Source of the DNA: JASHSH01 sp036490215
Lineage (GTDB): Bacteria > Pseudomonadota > Alphaproteobacteria > Rhodospirillales > Magnetospirillaceae
Length of the DNA stretch: 64,000 nt
Assembly: GCA_036490215.1 (NCBI GenBank)
Contig: DASXEH010000036.1
Location: 186,001-250,000, forward strand
Direction: 5' to 3'
Part shown: one piece after another, positions 45,540 through 54,183 of the stretch
Position numbering within the stretch: position 1 is the first letter of the stretch
How the letters are laid out: the number at the start of each line of letters is the position of its first letter
Translations under genes and position numbers: made by a program
The notes under the pieces: model-generated
Seen by the model: only the letters and a program-made list of their open reading frames with translations
What the model was told of the DNA's origin: nothing
Databases searched by the model: none

Positions 45540-46517
45540 CTACTTCACCGTCTGCAGCACGAAGTCCCGATCGAGCGTATAACCCTTGGCGCCCTTCTTG
45601 TATTCGATGATCAGGGATTTCTTCACACCGAGCACCGGATCGTGATTCAGGAATTTGTCGCCCTTGGTATAGAACTCCGTGATCACCTCGCGGTGGCCCG
45701 GCGCGGAGACGCGGAAATGCAAATGGGCCGGCCGGTAGTGATCGCGCTTGCTGGCACGCAACATATCGCCGACGGGACCATCGACCGGAATCGGATAGCT
45801 GTGCGGCATGAGGGTGATGAACTTGTAGCTGCCGTCGGCCTCCGTGTGGAAACGGCCGCAGAGGTTGTATTCTTTCTGGTTGGCATCCTGGCTGTAGTAG
45901 AGGCCGTTCGGCGCGGTCTGCCACACATCGACCACTGCGCCTTGGACGGGCTTGCCCGATGGCGACGACACAGTGCCCGACACAGTAACGGGTTCGCCCT
46001 CGGTATTCGAATAAATCGCCGAGCCATTGGGATAGATCGGCGAACCGGCGCGATAGAACGGGCCGATTACGCTCGACTCGGTCACGTTGTGAGCCTCATC
46101 GCGGTGATTGATCGCGTCCAGCATCATCGACAAGCCCAGCGTGTCGGACAGCAGAATGAACTCCTGCCGCTCCTGGTCGCATTTCTGGCCCGTGGCCGTC
46201 AGGAACTGGATGCCGGCAAACCATTCCTCGGGGGTGAGCGCCGTCTCCCGCGCAAAGGCATGAACGTGTTTGATCAGGCTTTGGAGCAGCGTGCGTAGAC
46301 GCCTGTCGGACGTGGCCGAGACGCGCTTCAGCGCTTCTTTTGTGATCCTGTCCTCGATCGCGACATTCGATCGCGCCGCGACCTTGACCGGCTTCTTGGC
46401 GGACTTGGCGACGGCCTTCTTCACGACCTTCTTTGCCGCGGCCTTCGCCGTCATCTTAGCTGGGCGCTTGGCGGATTTTTTCGCTGCCGGCTTACGTGCT
46501 TTCTTCGAGGATACCAT
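45540..46517 (-). CDS. Intradiol ring-cleavage dioxygenase (probably hydroxyquinol 1,2-dioxygenase) with histone-like N-tail
   Basis: A 325-aa protein. Residues about 55-140 form the catechol-dioxygenase N-terminal helical domain (SLIKHVHAFARETALTPEEW). The catalytic domain follows, with GPFYR, Fe ligands Tyr207 (PNGLYYSQ) and Tyr231 (ADGSY), and His265/His267 (YRPAHLHFRV). Cleavage of hydroxyquinol would give maleylacetate, the substrate of the reductase in the same cluster. Residues 1-48 are odd: 16 Lys, many Ala and Pro, and no acidic residue until E55, like histone H1 or PhaF tails. AAGGGAG lies 7 nt before the ATG at 46517, so the tail is probably real. It lies 15 bp downstream of livM. 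Confidence 0.85.
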   Translation of the reverse strand: MVSSKKARKPAAKKSAKRPAKMTAKAAAKKVVKKAVAKSAKKPVKVAARSNVAIEDRITKEALKRVSATSDRRLRTLLQSLIKHVHAFARETALTPEEWFAGIQFLTATGQKCDQERQEFILLSDTLGLSMMLDAINHRDEAHNVTESSVIGPFYRAGSPIYPNGSAIYSNTEGEPVTVSGTVSSPSGKPVQGAVVDVWQTAPNGLYYSQDANQKEYNLCGRFHTEADGSYKFITLMPHSYPIPVDGPVGDMLRASKRDHYRPAHLHFRVSAPGHREVITEFYTKGDKFLNHDPVLGVKKSLIIEYKKGAKGYTLDRDFVLQTVK

Positions 46518-46532
46518 AAATCGTCTCCCTTT

Positions 46533-47579
46533 CTAACCTTCGACGGGTTTGCTTGCACCCGCCTCGTCTTCAATTACCACACGCCGCTGCACGGGGAAAA
46601 AGCGCAGATCGGTGCGCGCCAGCAACAGGCCCCATAATCCACGCCGCGCCCAGACCATCACCGCTATAGCGATCAGCCCCATCGCGATCAGATACCAGCT
46701 GCCGTAGTCAGCTAGCAGATCGCGCAGTACAAAGTAAACGATACAGCCGATGATCGGCCCCTCGATGGTTCCAATGCCGCCGATCACAACGGTGAAGATC
46801 ATGATCGCCGTCCAATTGATATCGAAGGCCGCATCCGGCGATATGCGCAGCTTGGTCAGATAGACCAGCGCGCCGACCATGCCGCAGCCGAACGCCGAAA
46901 CGATATAGACACCGAACTTCACGCGGCGCACATCGACACCCAGGCTGCGCGAGGCCACTTCGGAATCGCGGATCGCCGTCAACGCCAAGCCGAGGCGCGA
47001 GCGCAGCAGCCAGTAGATGCCCATCACCGAACCGACGCCGAGAATGATCGCGATCCACAGCGCCAGCGAATCGCGCAGCCAGGCGCTATAGCCCATCATC
47101 GCCGAGGTCAGGCTGGTGCCCGTCCCCGCGCCCAGCCAGATGATATTGGCGAAGGTCAGCCGGAAGACCTCGGCCACCACCCAGGTGCCGACAGCGAAAT
47201 AGGCGCCACGCAACCGGAAGACCAGTGCGGCTGTCGGGATCGCGATGATGGCCGTGATGATGCCGCAGAGCGGTACGGCGATGAAGGGGCCGACGCCGAG
47301 CTTCATTGCCAGCAGCACCAGCATATAACCGCCGATGCCGACATAGGCTTGCTGGCCGATCGAGACCAAGCCGCCGAATCCGGCTAGCAGATTCCACATC
47401 TCAGCCAGGGCAAGCATGTAGAGAAATTCGACTACCGTGTGCATATCGGCGCGTTCGCCCCACCACGGCATCGTCACCAGCGCCAGCAGAATGACGGCCC
47501 CGAGCACGCCACCTAAGCGGCTGGCGCGCGTGCCGCGGACGATCGCGGCGGTCCGAGCGATGGGTGGCGCCGAGGTCAT
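46533..47579 (-). CDS. livM: Branched-chain-type ABC transporter permease LivM
   Basis: A 348-aa inner-membrane permease of the hydrophobic amino acid transporter family, which often carries aromatic acids in catabolic clusters. About ten hydrophobic helices are visible. LAGFGGLVSIGQQAYVGIGG is the family hallmark near residue 65, and LTAIRDSEVASRSLGVDVRR forms the ATPase-contact loop. The start at 47579 overlaps the livH stop by 4 bp. It is followed by the intradiol dioxygenase gene. Confidence 0.9.
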   Translation of the reverse strand: MTSAPPIARTAAIVRGTRASRLGGVLGAVILLALVTMPWWGERADMHTVVEFLYMLALAEMWNLLAGFGGLVSIGQQAYVGIGGYMLVLLAMKLGVGPFIAVPLCGIITAIIAIPTAALVFRLRGAYFAVGTWVVAEVFRLTFANIIWLGAGTGTSLTSAMMGYSAWLRDSLALWIAIILGVGSVMGIYWLLRSRLGLALTAIRDSEVASRSLGVDVRRVKFGVYIVSAFGCGMVGALVYLTKLRISPDAAFDINWTAIMIFTVVIGGIGTIEGPIIGCIVYFVLRDLLADYGSWYLIAMGLIAIAVMVWARRGLWGLLLARTDLRFFPVQRRVVIEDEAGASKPVEG

Positions 47580-48445
47580 ACGCCGCGCGTCCTGGGAAAT
47601 AGACCCTGCGGGCGGACCATCAAGATAGCCAGGAAGGCGAGATGGCCGAACAGCTGGCCGAGGCCGACCTGGATCGAGAAGCCGATCGATTGGGCGACGC
47701 CGAGGATCACGCCGCCCAGCAGCGTGCCCCAGGGCGAGCCCATGCCGCCGATGATCACCGACTCGAAGGCGAAGATCAGCCGCGCCGGGCCGCCGGTCGG
47801 ATCGAAGGTGGTGCGGATCGCCATCAGCACGCCGGCGATGGCGACGATGGCCAGCGCGATCCCCATGGCCAGCCCATAGATCTGCCGCGTGTCGATGCCC
47901 ATCAGCCGCGACGTGACCAGATCGTCCGAGGTGGCTCGGAAGGCCAGGCCCAGCCGCGTCCGCGCCAAGATCAGCTGCAGCACAGCAATCACCGCCAGCG
48001 CTGCTACCAGCGTGAGCAGTGACAGCCACCCCACCGCGAGGCCACCGCCGATCGGCAGGCTGGCCGTGACCAAGGTGCCGCCCGGCAGGCTCTGGGTGTC
48101 AGCGGAGAAGATTTCCTGCAGTAAATTCTGGATCACCACCGAGAGGCCGAAGGTGACCAGCAGCGGCGGCATGATGTCGTCGCCCAGCACGCGGTTGAGC
48201 AATCCGCGCTGTAGAACATAGCCGACCACGGCCATGATCACTGCTACCGCGGGCAACGCGGCAAGCGGCGGGATGCCAAGGCTTTGCGTCAGCACCAGCG
48301 CGAGATAGGCGGAGAGCACGATGAAGTCGCCATGCGCCAGATTGACCATGCGCATGATGCCGAAGGCGAGCGACAGGCCACTGGCGAACAGGGCGTAGAG
48401 CCCGCCCAGCAACGCGCCCTGCAATACGACGTCGACCCACTCCAT
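47576..48445 (-). CDS. livH: Branched-chain-type ABC transporter permease LivH
   Basis: A 289-aa permease; LYALFASGLSLAFGIMRMVN followed by LAHGDFIVLSAYLALVL is the LivH hallmark near the N-terminus, and FRATSDDLVTSRLMGIDTRQ is the coupling loop. It starts 2 bp after livF ends and overlaps livM by 4 bp. The open frame continuing upstream is a shadow of livF. Confidence 0.92.
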   Translation of the reverse strand: MEWVDVVLQGALLGGLYALFASGLSLAFGIMRMVNLAHGDFIVLSAYLALVLTQSLGIPPLAALPAVAVIMAVVGYVLQRGLLNRVLGDDIMPPLLVTFGLSVVIQNLLQEIFSADTQSLPGGTLVTASLPIGGGLAVGWLSLLTLVAALAVIAVLQLILARTRLGLAFRATSDDLVTSRLMGIDTRQIYGLAMGIALAIVAIAGVLMAIRTTFDPTGGPARLIFAFESVIIGGMGSPWGTLLGGVILGVAQSIGFSIQVGLGQLFGHLAFLAILMVRPQGLFPRTRGV

Positions 48446-48447
48446 CG

Positions 48448-49146
48448 TCAGTTCCCGAAATACGCGGCGGCCACCCGCTCGCGCGTCAATTCGTTGGGCT
48501 TGCCCGCCAGTGTCACCCGCCCCTCTTGCAGGCAATAAACCTGATTGGCCACCGCCATCGCCTGGCCGATATCCTGTTCGATCACCAGCAACGACACGCC
48601 TTCCGCGCTGATGCCTGGTAGCGCCCTGTAGAGTTCGCGCACGGCCACCGGCGCCAAGCCGAGCGAAATCTCGTCGCAAAGCAGCAGGCGCGGGTTCGAC
48701 ATCAACGCGCGGCCGATCGCTGCCATCTGCTGTTCGCCGCCCGACATCGAGGTGGCCGGCTGGTTGCGCCGCTCGGACAGGCGCGGGAACAGCGCGTAGA
48801 TGCGCTCCAGCGTCCACGGCCCCTGGCGCTTGGGATAGGCGCCGACGCGCAGATTCTCTTCAACGCTGAGGCTCGGAAACAGTTTGCGCCCCTCGGGCAC
48901 CATGGCGATGCCTTCGGCCACGATCGCATGGGTTGCCAGGCCGCCGATCGGCTTGCCGTCGAAGCGGATCACGTCGGACGGCGCAGCGAGCATCCCCATG
49001 ACACTGCGCAGCAGCGTCGTCTTGCCCGCGCCATTGGCGCCGATCACGGCAACCGTCTGGCCTTGCACGATCTCGAGATCGACACCGAACAGCGCCTGGA
49101 AGTCGCCATAGAATGCCTTGAGACTCTGGATCGCGAGCAGGCTCAT
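48448..49146 (-). CDS. livF: Branched-chain-type ABC transporter ATPase LivF
   Basis: A 232-aa ATPase. Walker A GANGAGKTTLLRSV lies near residues 34-47, the signature MSGGEQQMAAIGRALM near 134, and Walker B LLLCDEISLGLAP near 154. The size and the signature MSGGEQQM identify the LivF branch. Its start overlaps the livG stop by 4 bp. Confidence 0.94.
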   Translation of the reverse strand: MSLLAIQSLKAFYGDFQALFGVDLEIVQGQTVAVIGANGAGKTTLLRSVMGMLAAPSDVIRFDGKPIGGLATHAIVAEGIAMVPEGRKLFPSLSVEENLRVGAYPKRQGPWTLERIYALFPRLSERRNQPATSMSGGEQQMAAIGRALMSNPRLLLCDEISLGLAPVAVRELYRALPGISAEGVSLLVIEQDIGQAMAVANQVYCLQEGRVTLAGKPNELTRERVAAAYFGN

Positions 49147-49868
49147 TCGACCGCGATCCCCATATAGGTTTCCTGCACGGCGGGGCTGGCCATCACCTCG
49201 GCGGGATTGCCCTCCTGCAAAAGCTTGCCGAATACGACGACGGCCAGGCGGTCGACCACGGCCGTCAGCGCATGGACGATATGCTCGATCCAGATGATCG
49301 AGATGCCGCGCGCGCGAATATCGCGAATCGTCTCGATCAGATCGCGCACCTCATGCTCGGTCAACCCGCCGGCGATCTCGTCGAGCAGCAACACTTTTGG
49401 CCGCGTCGCCAGAGCGCGCGCCAGTTCGAGGCGCTTGCGGTCGAGCAGCGGCAGCGTCCCCGCCAGTTTGTTGGCGTGGCGGGCGAGCCCGGTACGGCGC
49501 AGGATGTCGAGGCAATCATCGCCCGCCTCGCCTTCGCTGCGTCCGGCGCCGAAGGTGGCGCCGACCAGCACATTCTCGAATACCGTCATGCCGCCGAAGG
49601 GATGGGGGATCTGATAGGAGCGGCCGATCCCGGCGTGGCAGCGCTTCTCGGGCGGCGCGGATGAGATGTCAGCCCCGGCAAAGATCACCTGACCCGTATC
49701 GGGCCGGATATCACCGGTGATCAGGTTGAACATCGTCGTCTTGCCGGCGCCGTTGGGGCCGATCACGCCCAGCGCCTCGCCCTCGTTGAGCGCAAGCGTC
49801 AGATCGTCGACCGCCTTCAGCGCGCCGAAGCGTTTGGTCAGACGATCGAGGCGCAGGAGTTCGGGCAT
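49143..49868 (-). CDS. livG: Branched-chain-type ABC transporter ATPase LivG
   Basis: A 241-aa ATPase. Walker A GPNGAGKTTMFNLITG lies near residues 37-52, and GIGRSYQIPHPFGGMTVFEN is the LivG Q-loop. The usual LSGGQ signature is replaced by LAGTLPLLDRKRLELARAL, as in many LivG-like proteins of aromatic transporters. Walker B is VLLLDEIAGGLT. It is the first cytoplasmic component after the binding protein; a hairpin repeat and a terminator lie in between. Confidence 0.93.
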   Translation of the reverse strand: MPELLRLDRLTKRFGALKAVDDLTLALNEGEALGVIGPNGAGKTTMFNLITGDIRPDTGQVIFAGADISSAPPEKRCHAGIGRSYQIPHPFGGMTVFENVLVGATFGAGRSEGEAGDDCLDILRRTGLARHANKLAGTLPLLDRKRLELARALATRPKVLLLDEIAGGLTEHEVRDLIETIRDIRARGISIIWIEHIVHALTAVVDRLAVVVFGKLLQEGNPAEVMASPAVQETYMGIAVE

Positions 49869-49902
49869 TTAGGGAGCGCTCGTTTTAATTCAACCTTCCG
49901 TC

Positions 49903-49979
49903 CGTCACCCCCGCGAAGGCGGGGGGTCCAGGGGCCACACGGGAAACGGCCCTGGATTCCCGCCTTCACGGGAATGACG
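49903..49979. repeat. Dispersed palindromic repeat, family B copy 4
   Basis: CGTCACCCCCGCGAAGGCGG at the left and GGATTCCCGCCTTCACGGGA plus ATGACG at the right, around GGTCCAGGGGCCACACGGGA. It lies between livG and the binding-protein gene, next to a terminator. Confidence 0.85.
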
Positions 49980-49982
49980 AAG

Positions 49983-50011
49983 AAAGAAAGGGGGCGGCAT
50001 TACACCGCCCC
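49983..50011 (-). terminator. Intra-operon rho-independent terminator after the Liv-type binding protein
   Basis: On the minus strand GGGGCGG, a 7-base loop and CCGCCCC are followed by CTTTCTTTCTT. It lies 15 bp past the stop of the binding-protein gene, so it may make that protein more abundant than the membrane components. Confidence 0.65.
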
Positions 50012-50026
50012 ACGTAACAGTGAACG

Positions 50027-51310
50027 TTACCCAATCAATTCCATCTTGCCGCCGGTCGGGATATTCGGCGCGCCCTTGTTCTCGACGACGACGAGATCGT
50101 ATTTGTACTTCCCGCCCAGGCGCCACTGGCCACCGACCAGCGGGGTCTTGGAGACGTTCTTGAACGGCCCTTGTCCGCCCCACTTGACGTGACCGACGAT
50201 CGTGTCGAGGTCGGTCTTGGTCAGGGCATCGAGCACCGAGGCGCGATCGCCGGGGCCCGACGAGCGCTTGAACACATCGGCGGCAATTTCCAGCAGCGAA
50301 TGGGCGAAGCCGATCGGCTGGGTCCATTGCTTCTTGGTCGCGGCTTCATAGGCGTCGGCCAGCTGCTTGCTGCTCTGGCCGGTCAGCGACGACTTGAACG
50401 GATGGTTCGGCGTCCACCACACTTCGGTCGAGATGTTGTTGCCGGTATCGCCCAGCGACTCGATCACGATCGGGAACAGCAGCGCCTTGCCCACCGACAT
50501 CACCTTCGGCTTGAACCCCTGCTGCGCCGCCTGGGTCCAGAAGGTCTTGATGTCCGGCGGGATCACCACACCGGTGACGATGTCGCACTTCGCGTCTTTG
50601 AACGCGTTGATCTGGGCGCCGAAGTTGTCGTTCATATTCTGATAGCGGCCCGGATCGATCAGCTTGAAACCCTGCTGCGCCAACGGACCCGGGAAACCGT
50701 GTTCCTTGTCGCCCCAGGCATTGCCGTCGCCGTCATTCGGGAACAGCCCACCCACCGTCTTGTTGGTGCTGACCTGGTTCCACATGCCGGTGAACACACC
50801 GATCACGTCTTCCAGGCCCCAGAAGTAATGATAGGTGTATTTGAACCCGGTGTCGGGCTTGCCGCCGCGCGCGAAAAACCAAGGCTGCCACGGCGCCACG
50901 GTCGAAACGCACGGCACCTCGTTCAACTCGCACTGATCCGAGACCGGATTGGTGGTCTCGGGCGTCGAGGCCACCAGCATCAGGTCGACCTTGTCCTTCA
51001 AGATCAGATCCGACGCCACTTCGGCGGCACGGTTCGGATTGGATTGGCTGTCCTTGATAAAAATGTTCACCTTGACGTTTTTCCCGCCGACCTTCACGCC
51101 CTTGGCGAGCAGATCGCCGGCCGTCTGAATCACGAAACTGTCGGCCTCGCCGAACGGCGCCAGCGGGCCGGTTTGCGGCGTCACATAGCCGATCTTGAAT
51201 TCCTTCTCGGCGGCAACCGCCGGAAAGCCGATGCTGGAAGCCGCAACGGCTGCGCCGCCCGCCTGCAACACACGGCGCCGCGAGAGCGTCGTCGTCATCT
51301 TCTTGGTCAT
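50027..51310 (-). CDS. Branched-chain-type ABC transporter substrate-binding protein
   Basis: A 427-aa periplasmic binding protein of the LivK/type I fold. The N-terminus has a twin-arginine-like signal (LSRRRVLQAGGAAVAASSI, then GFPAVAA), so export by Tat is likely. The mature part begins EKEFKIGYVTPQTGPLAPFG, the usual start of the family. Its place between maleylacetate reductase and livGFHM suggests an aromatic acid or other precursor of hydroquinone as ligand; this is inference from context. Confidence 0.9.
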   Translation of the reverse strand: MTKKMTTTLSRRRVLQAGGAAVAASSIGFPAVAAEKEFKIGYVTPQTGPLAPFGEADSFVIQTAGDLLAKGVKVGGKNVKVNIFIKDSQSNPNRAAEVASDLILKDKVDLMLVASTPETTNPVSDQCELNEVPCVSTVAPWQPWFFARGGKPDTGFKYTYHYFWGLEDVIGVFTGMWNQVSTNKTVGGLFPNDGDGNAWGDKEHGFPGPLAQQGFKLIDPGRYQNMNDNFGAQINAFKDAKCDIVTGVVIPPDIKTFWTQAAQQGFKPKVMSVGKALLFPIVIESLGDTGNNISTEVWWTPNHPFKSSLTGQSSKQLADAYEAATKKQWTQPIGFAHSLLEIAADVFKRSSGPGDRASVLDALTKTDLDTIVGHVKWGGQGPFKNVSKTPLVGGQWRLGGKYKYDLVVVENKGAPNIPTGGKMELIG

Positions 51311-51361
51311 AGCAGTCCCTCCTCCCTGAGAATTGAGTAACGTCTTATTTGTCCGTTTTGC

Positions 51362-52429
51362 TCAACTTGGCCGGCGGCCATTAAAGGCATCGTCCAGCAA
51401 TTTATGGATCGCATTGCGCTCGAGTGGTCTTGGATTCGGATAGGGCGCCTTCAGCGCGATCTCGGTGGCGCGATCGATATCCTCGGCGCGCATCCCCACC
51501 TCGGCCAAAGCCATTTTGGCGCCGCAGGATTTGGCCAGGTCATAAAGCGCGCCCGGCACGTCCTTGCCCGATGCAACACCCAGCGCCCGCGCCGCGCGCG
51601 CCATCGCCTCGGGCGCAGCACCTGCGTTGTAGGCCGCCGCATGCGGCAGCACAATCGTGTGCACTTCGGCATGGGGCAGATTGAAGCCGCCTAACGTGTG
51701 GCAAATCTTGTGGTGCAGCGCCATGCTGGTCGCACCCAGCACCGTTCCGGCCAGCCACGCGCCGTAAAGCGTATCGGATCGCGCATCCATGTCCTTGGGC
51801 GACTGCACGGCCGTCTTCAAGCTGCGCGCCACGGCGCGGATGCCATCCTCGGCCATCATCGCGATGATCGGATTGCCGTCATGGGCGTAGAGCGCCTCGA
51901 TGCAATGGGCTATTGCGTTCATGCCGCTGGCGGCGGTGGTATCGGCCGGCAACGTGGTCAGCAGCGACGGATCGTAGATCACCGTCTTGGGCAGAACCTT
52001 CTGATCGCGGCCCGTGGTCTTGATGCCGCCTTCGGTCATGCCCCAGATCGGCGTCATCTCCGATCCAGCATAGGTGGTGGGTACGGCGATGATCGGCGTG
52101 CCGAGTTCCAGCGCGATCGCCTTGGCAAGCCCCGTGGTCGAGCCGCCGCCGACGGCCACGGTGCCATCGACATTCAGACGGCGCACCTCGTCACGCGCGG
52201 CCTTGGCGGTTTCGACCGGCACATGCATCACGGCCTTGTCGTAGACGCCGACGCTCAGTTCGCCCAGCCGGCCCGCGATTTCCATGGCCTGCTCGCGCTG
52301 CGGCGGCGTGGCCAGCACCAGGGCGCGCTTGATCCCGAGTCGCTTCACTTCCTCGGGCAGCTTGTCAAGGCTGCCGACGCCAAACACCACGCGCCCTGGG
52401 AGGGCGCTATAGGTGAAGGAGAGGGTCAT
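51362..52429 (-). CDS. hapF: Maleylacetate reductase
   Basis: A 355-aa iron-alcohol-dehydrogenase-like enzyme that reduces maleylacetate to 3-oxoadipate with NAD(P)H. VAVGGGSTTGLAKAIALELG is the nucleotide site near residues 90-110. VPTTYAGSEMTPIWGMTEGG is diagnostic of maleylacetate reductases, and HHKICHTLGGFNLPHAEVHT near 240 holds the conserved His residues. It follows catIJ after 142 bp that contain an inverted repeat. It receives product from both ring-cleavage routes in the cluster. The symbol follows the hydroquinone (hap) nomenclature; macA or pnpE are synonyms elsewhere. Confidence 0.93.
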   Translation of the reverse strand: MTLSFTYSALPGRVVFGVGSLDKLPEEVKRLGIKRALVLATPPQREQAMEIAGRLGELSVGVYDKAVMHVPVETAKAARDEVRRLNVDGTVAVGGGSTTGLAKAIALELGTPIIAVPTTYAGSEMTPIWGMTEGGIKTTGRDQKVLPKTVIYDPSLLTTLPADTTAASGMNAIAHCIEALYAHDGNPIIAMMAEDGIRAVARSLKTAVQSPKDMDARSDTLYGAWLAGTVLGATSMALHHKICHTLGGFNLPHAEVHTIVLPHAAAYNAGAAPEAMARAARALGVASGKDVPGALYDLAKSCGAKMALAEVGMRAEDIDRATEIALKAPYPNPRPLERNAIHKLLDDAFNGRRPS

Positions 52430-52463
52430 TCGCGGAGTCCTGAACTGAACGCTATACGCGAAT

Positions 52464-52555
52464 TACCCCCCACCTCGATCCTCCCCCTCAAGGGGGGAGG
52501 AATATTCCGTTGAGATTCCTTCCCCCCTTGAGGGGGAAGGTTAGGATGGGGGGTA
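52464..52555. repeat. Intergenic inverted repeat
   Basis: TACCCCCC at one end and GGGGGGTA at the other, with nested CCTCCCCCTCAAGGGGGGAGG and CCTTCCCCCCTTGAGGGGGA hairpins inside. It lies between catJ and the maleylacetate reductase gene and could modulate read-through. I see no second copy in the window. Confidence 0.75.
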
Positions 52556-52571
52556 GTGCCAGTAACGGCGT

Positions 52572-53348
52572 TCATTCCGCCGCCTCGGCATGGGCCTGCT
52601 TGGTGCGCGCGTGCAGATCGCGCAGCACCGTCAGTTCGGCCGCGGTCGGCACCGATGTGGTGCCGAGATCGTCCGCGACCTTCAGCGCCCAGCCGGTCGC
52701 GGCCTTGACCTGATCGACGGTCACGCCGGGATGGACGCTGGAGAGCACGAACTCTCGCGTAATCGGATCGGGTGTCAGGATGCCGAGATCGGTGATCACC
52801 CGCGTCGGCCCCTTGCCCGGGATACGGAACTGGTCGCGGCTGTTGCCACCTTCGTAGAAGCCGACCGAGGTAACGAAGTCGATCGTCTCGACAAACGCGC
52901 GCTTCGATTGGCGCAGCATGACGAAGACCTCTTTGGCCGAGGTCGCGATCTCCGACGCACCCCCTGCTCCCGGCAGCCGCACCGAGGGCTTGTCGTAGTC
53001 GCCGACCACCGTCGTATTGATATTGCCGTATTTGTCGAGCTGGGCCGCCGCCAGGAAGCCGACATCGATGCGGCCGCCCTGCAGCCAGTAGCGGAACATC
53101 TCCGGCACCGATACGACCGTCATCGCCGTCTCGGCCAATTCGCCATCGCCGATCGAGAGCGGCAGCACATCGGGTTTCGAGCCGATGGTGCCCGACTCAT
53201 AAATCAGCACCACTTCGGGCGCGTGAGTCAGCCGCGCGAGATTGGCCGCAGCACTGGGCAGGCCGATGCCGACGAAGCAGACCGTGCCACTCTTCAACTG
53301 CCGCGCGGCGCACACCGTCATGATTTCGTCGGGTGTGTAATCAGCCAT
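52572..53348 (-). CDS. catJ: 3-oxoadipate CoA-transferase subunit B
   Basis: A 258-aa beta subunit of the CatIJ-type transferase, which moves CoA from succinyl-CoA to 3-oxoadipate. FVGIGLPSAAANLARLTHAP and the catalytic Glu in LIYESGTIGSKP near residues 50-61 are visible, followed by LPLSIGDGELAETA, WLQGGRIDVGFLAAAQLDKY and LPGAGGASEIATSAKEVFVM. It overlaps the alpha-subunit gene by 8 bp. The similarity to Pseudomonas CatJ is strong along the whole length. Confidence 0.93.
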   Translation of the reverse strand: MADYTPDEIMTVCAARQLKSGTVCFVGIGLPSAAANLARLTHAPEVVLIYESGTIGSKPDVLPLSIGDGELAETAMTVVSVPEMFRYWLQGGRIDVGFLAAAQLDKYGNINTTVVGDYDKPSVRLPGAGGASEIATSAKEVFVMLRQSKRAFVETIDFVTSVGFYEGGNSRDQFRIPGKGPTRVITDLGILTPDPITREFVLSSVHPGVTVDQVKAATGWALKVADDLGTTSVPTAAELTVLRDLHARTKQAHAEAAE

Positions 53349-54180
53349 GAGCGCGCACCTTAGAGTCAGGTGCAGGGCATTCGATCACATTGTCCTGCAT
53401 CCACTTCAGGAATGTCTCGCGTTCGCGCGCAATGCCATCCCAGCGCTGATAGAAGGCGTTGTCGCGCGGGTAGTATCCATGCGCATAGGACGGCGCGGCA
53501 CCTTTCGGCACGCAGGCGACGGCGCTGACGACCCAGGACGGCAGCACCACCGCGTTGGGTGGCGCGTTGAGATCGTCGACGATCTCTTCCACCGTGACGA
53601 TCGCGCGCTTGGCGGCCAGCACCGCCTCTTTCTGCACGCCGACGATACCCCAGAGCAACACATTGCCCTGCCGGTCGGCCTTCTGCGCATGAATCACCGC
53701 GACATCGGGACGGATCGCCGGCACCGCCGCCAGGCGTTCACCGGTGAAGGGGCAATCGACCCAACGGATATTGGGATTGTGCTTCGGCAGATCGCTGCCG
53801 AGATAGCCGCGCAGCGCCGCGAAAGGCAGGCCCGACGCACCGGCCGCATAGGCCGAGGCCATTGCCGCGTGGCCGTGTTCCTCATACTCGATCTTATGCG
53901 GCCAGCCGTTCTCGATCGCGTCGCGGAACCGATGCAACGAGCCCACACCGGGATTGCCGCCCCAGGAGAAGACCAACCGAGTCACGCAGCCCATGCCGAT
54001 CAACTGGTCGTAGATCAGGTCGGGCGTCATGCGGATCACGGTCAGATCGCGCCGTTTCTGGCGGATGACCTCGTGGCCCGCCGCCATCGGGATCAGATGG
54101 GTGAAGCCCTCAAAGGCGACTGTATCGCCATCGTTGATGTTTTCGGCTACTGCGGTGGCGAGGCTGGTGATCTTGGCCAT
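53341..54180 (-). CDS. catI: 3-oxoadipate CoA-transferase subunit A
   Basis: A 279-aa alpha subunit, partner of CatJ. VAFEGFTHLIPMAAGHEVIR, LIGMGCVTRLVFSWGGNPGV, CPFTGERLAAVPAIRPDVAV and VTVEEIVDDLNAPPNAVVLP follow the Pseudomonas CatI pattern closely. It starts 3 bp after the dehydrogenase stop, within a tight run of minus-strand genes that convert 4-hydroxymuconic semialdehyde onward. Confidence 0.93.
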   Translation of the reverse strand: MAKITSLATAVAENINDGDTVAFEGFTHLIPMAAGHEVIRQKRRDLTVIRMTPDLIYDQLIGMGCVTRLVFSWGGNPGVGSLHRFRDAIENGWPHKIEYEEHGHAAMASAYAAGASGLPFAALRGYLGSDLPKHNPNIRWVDCPFTGERLAAVPAIRPDVAVIHAQKADRQGNVLLWGIVGVQKEAVLAAKRAIVTVEEIVDDLNAPPNAVVLPSWVVSAVACVPKGAAPSYAHGYYPRDNAFYQRWDGIARERETFLKWMQDNVIECPAPDSKVRAHG

Positions 54181-54183
54181 GGC

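Noticed and set aside
51362..52429. Generic iron-containing alcohol dehydrogenase or glycerol dehydrogenase
   Set aside because: The TTYAGSEMTPIWG stretch and the operon context are those of maleylacetate reductase.
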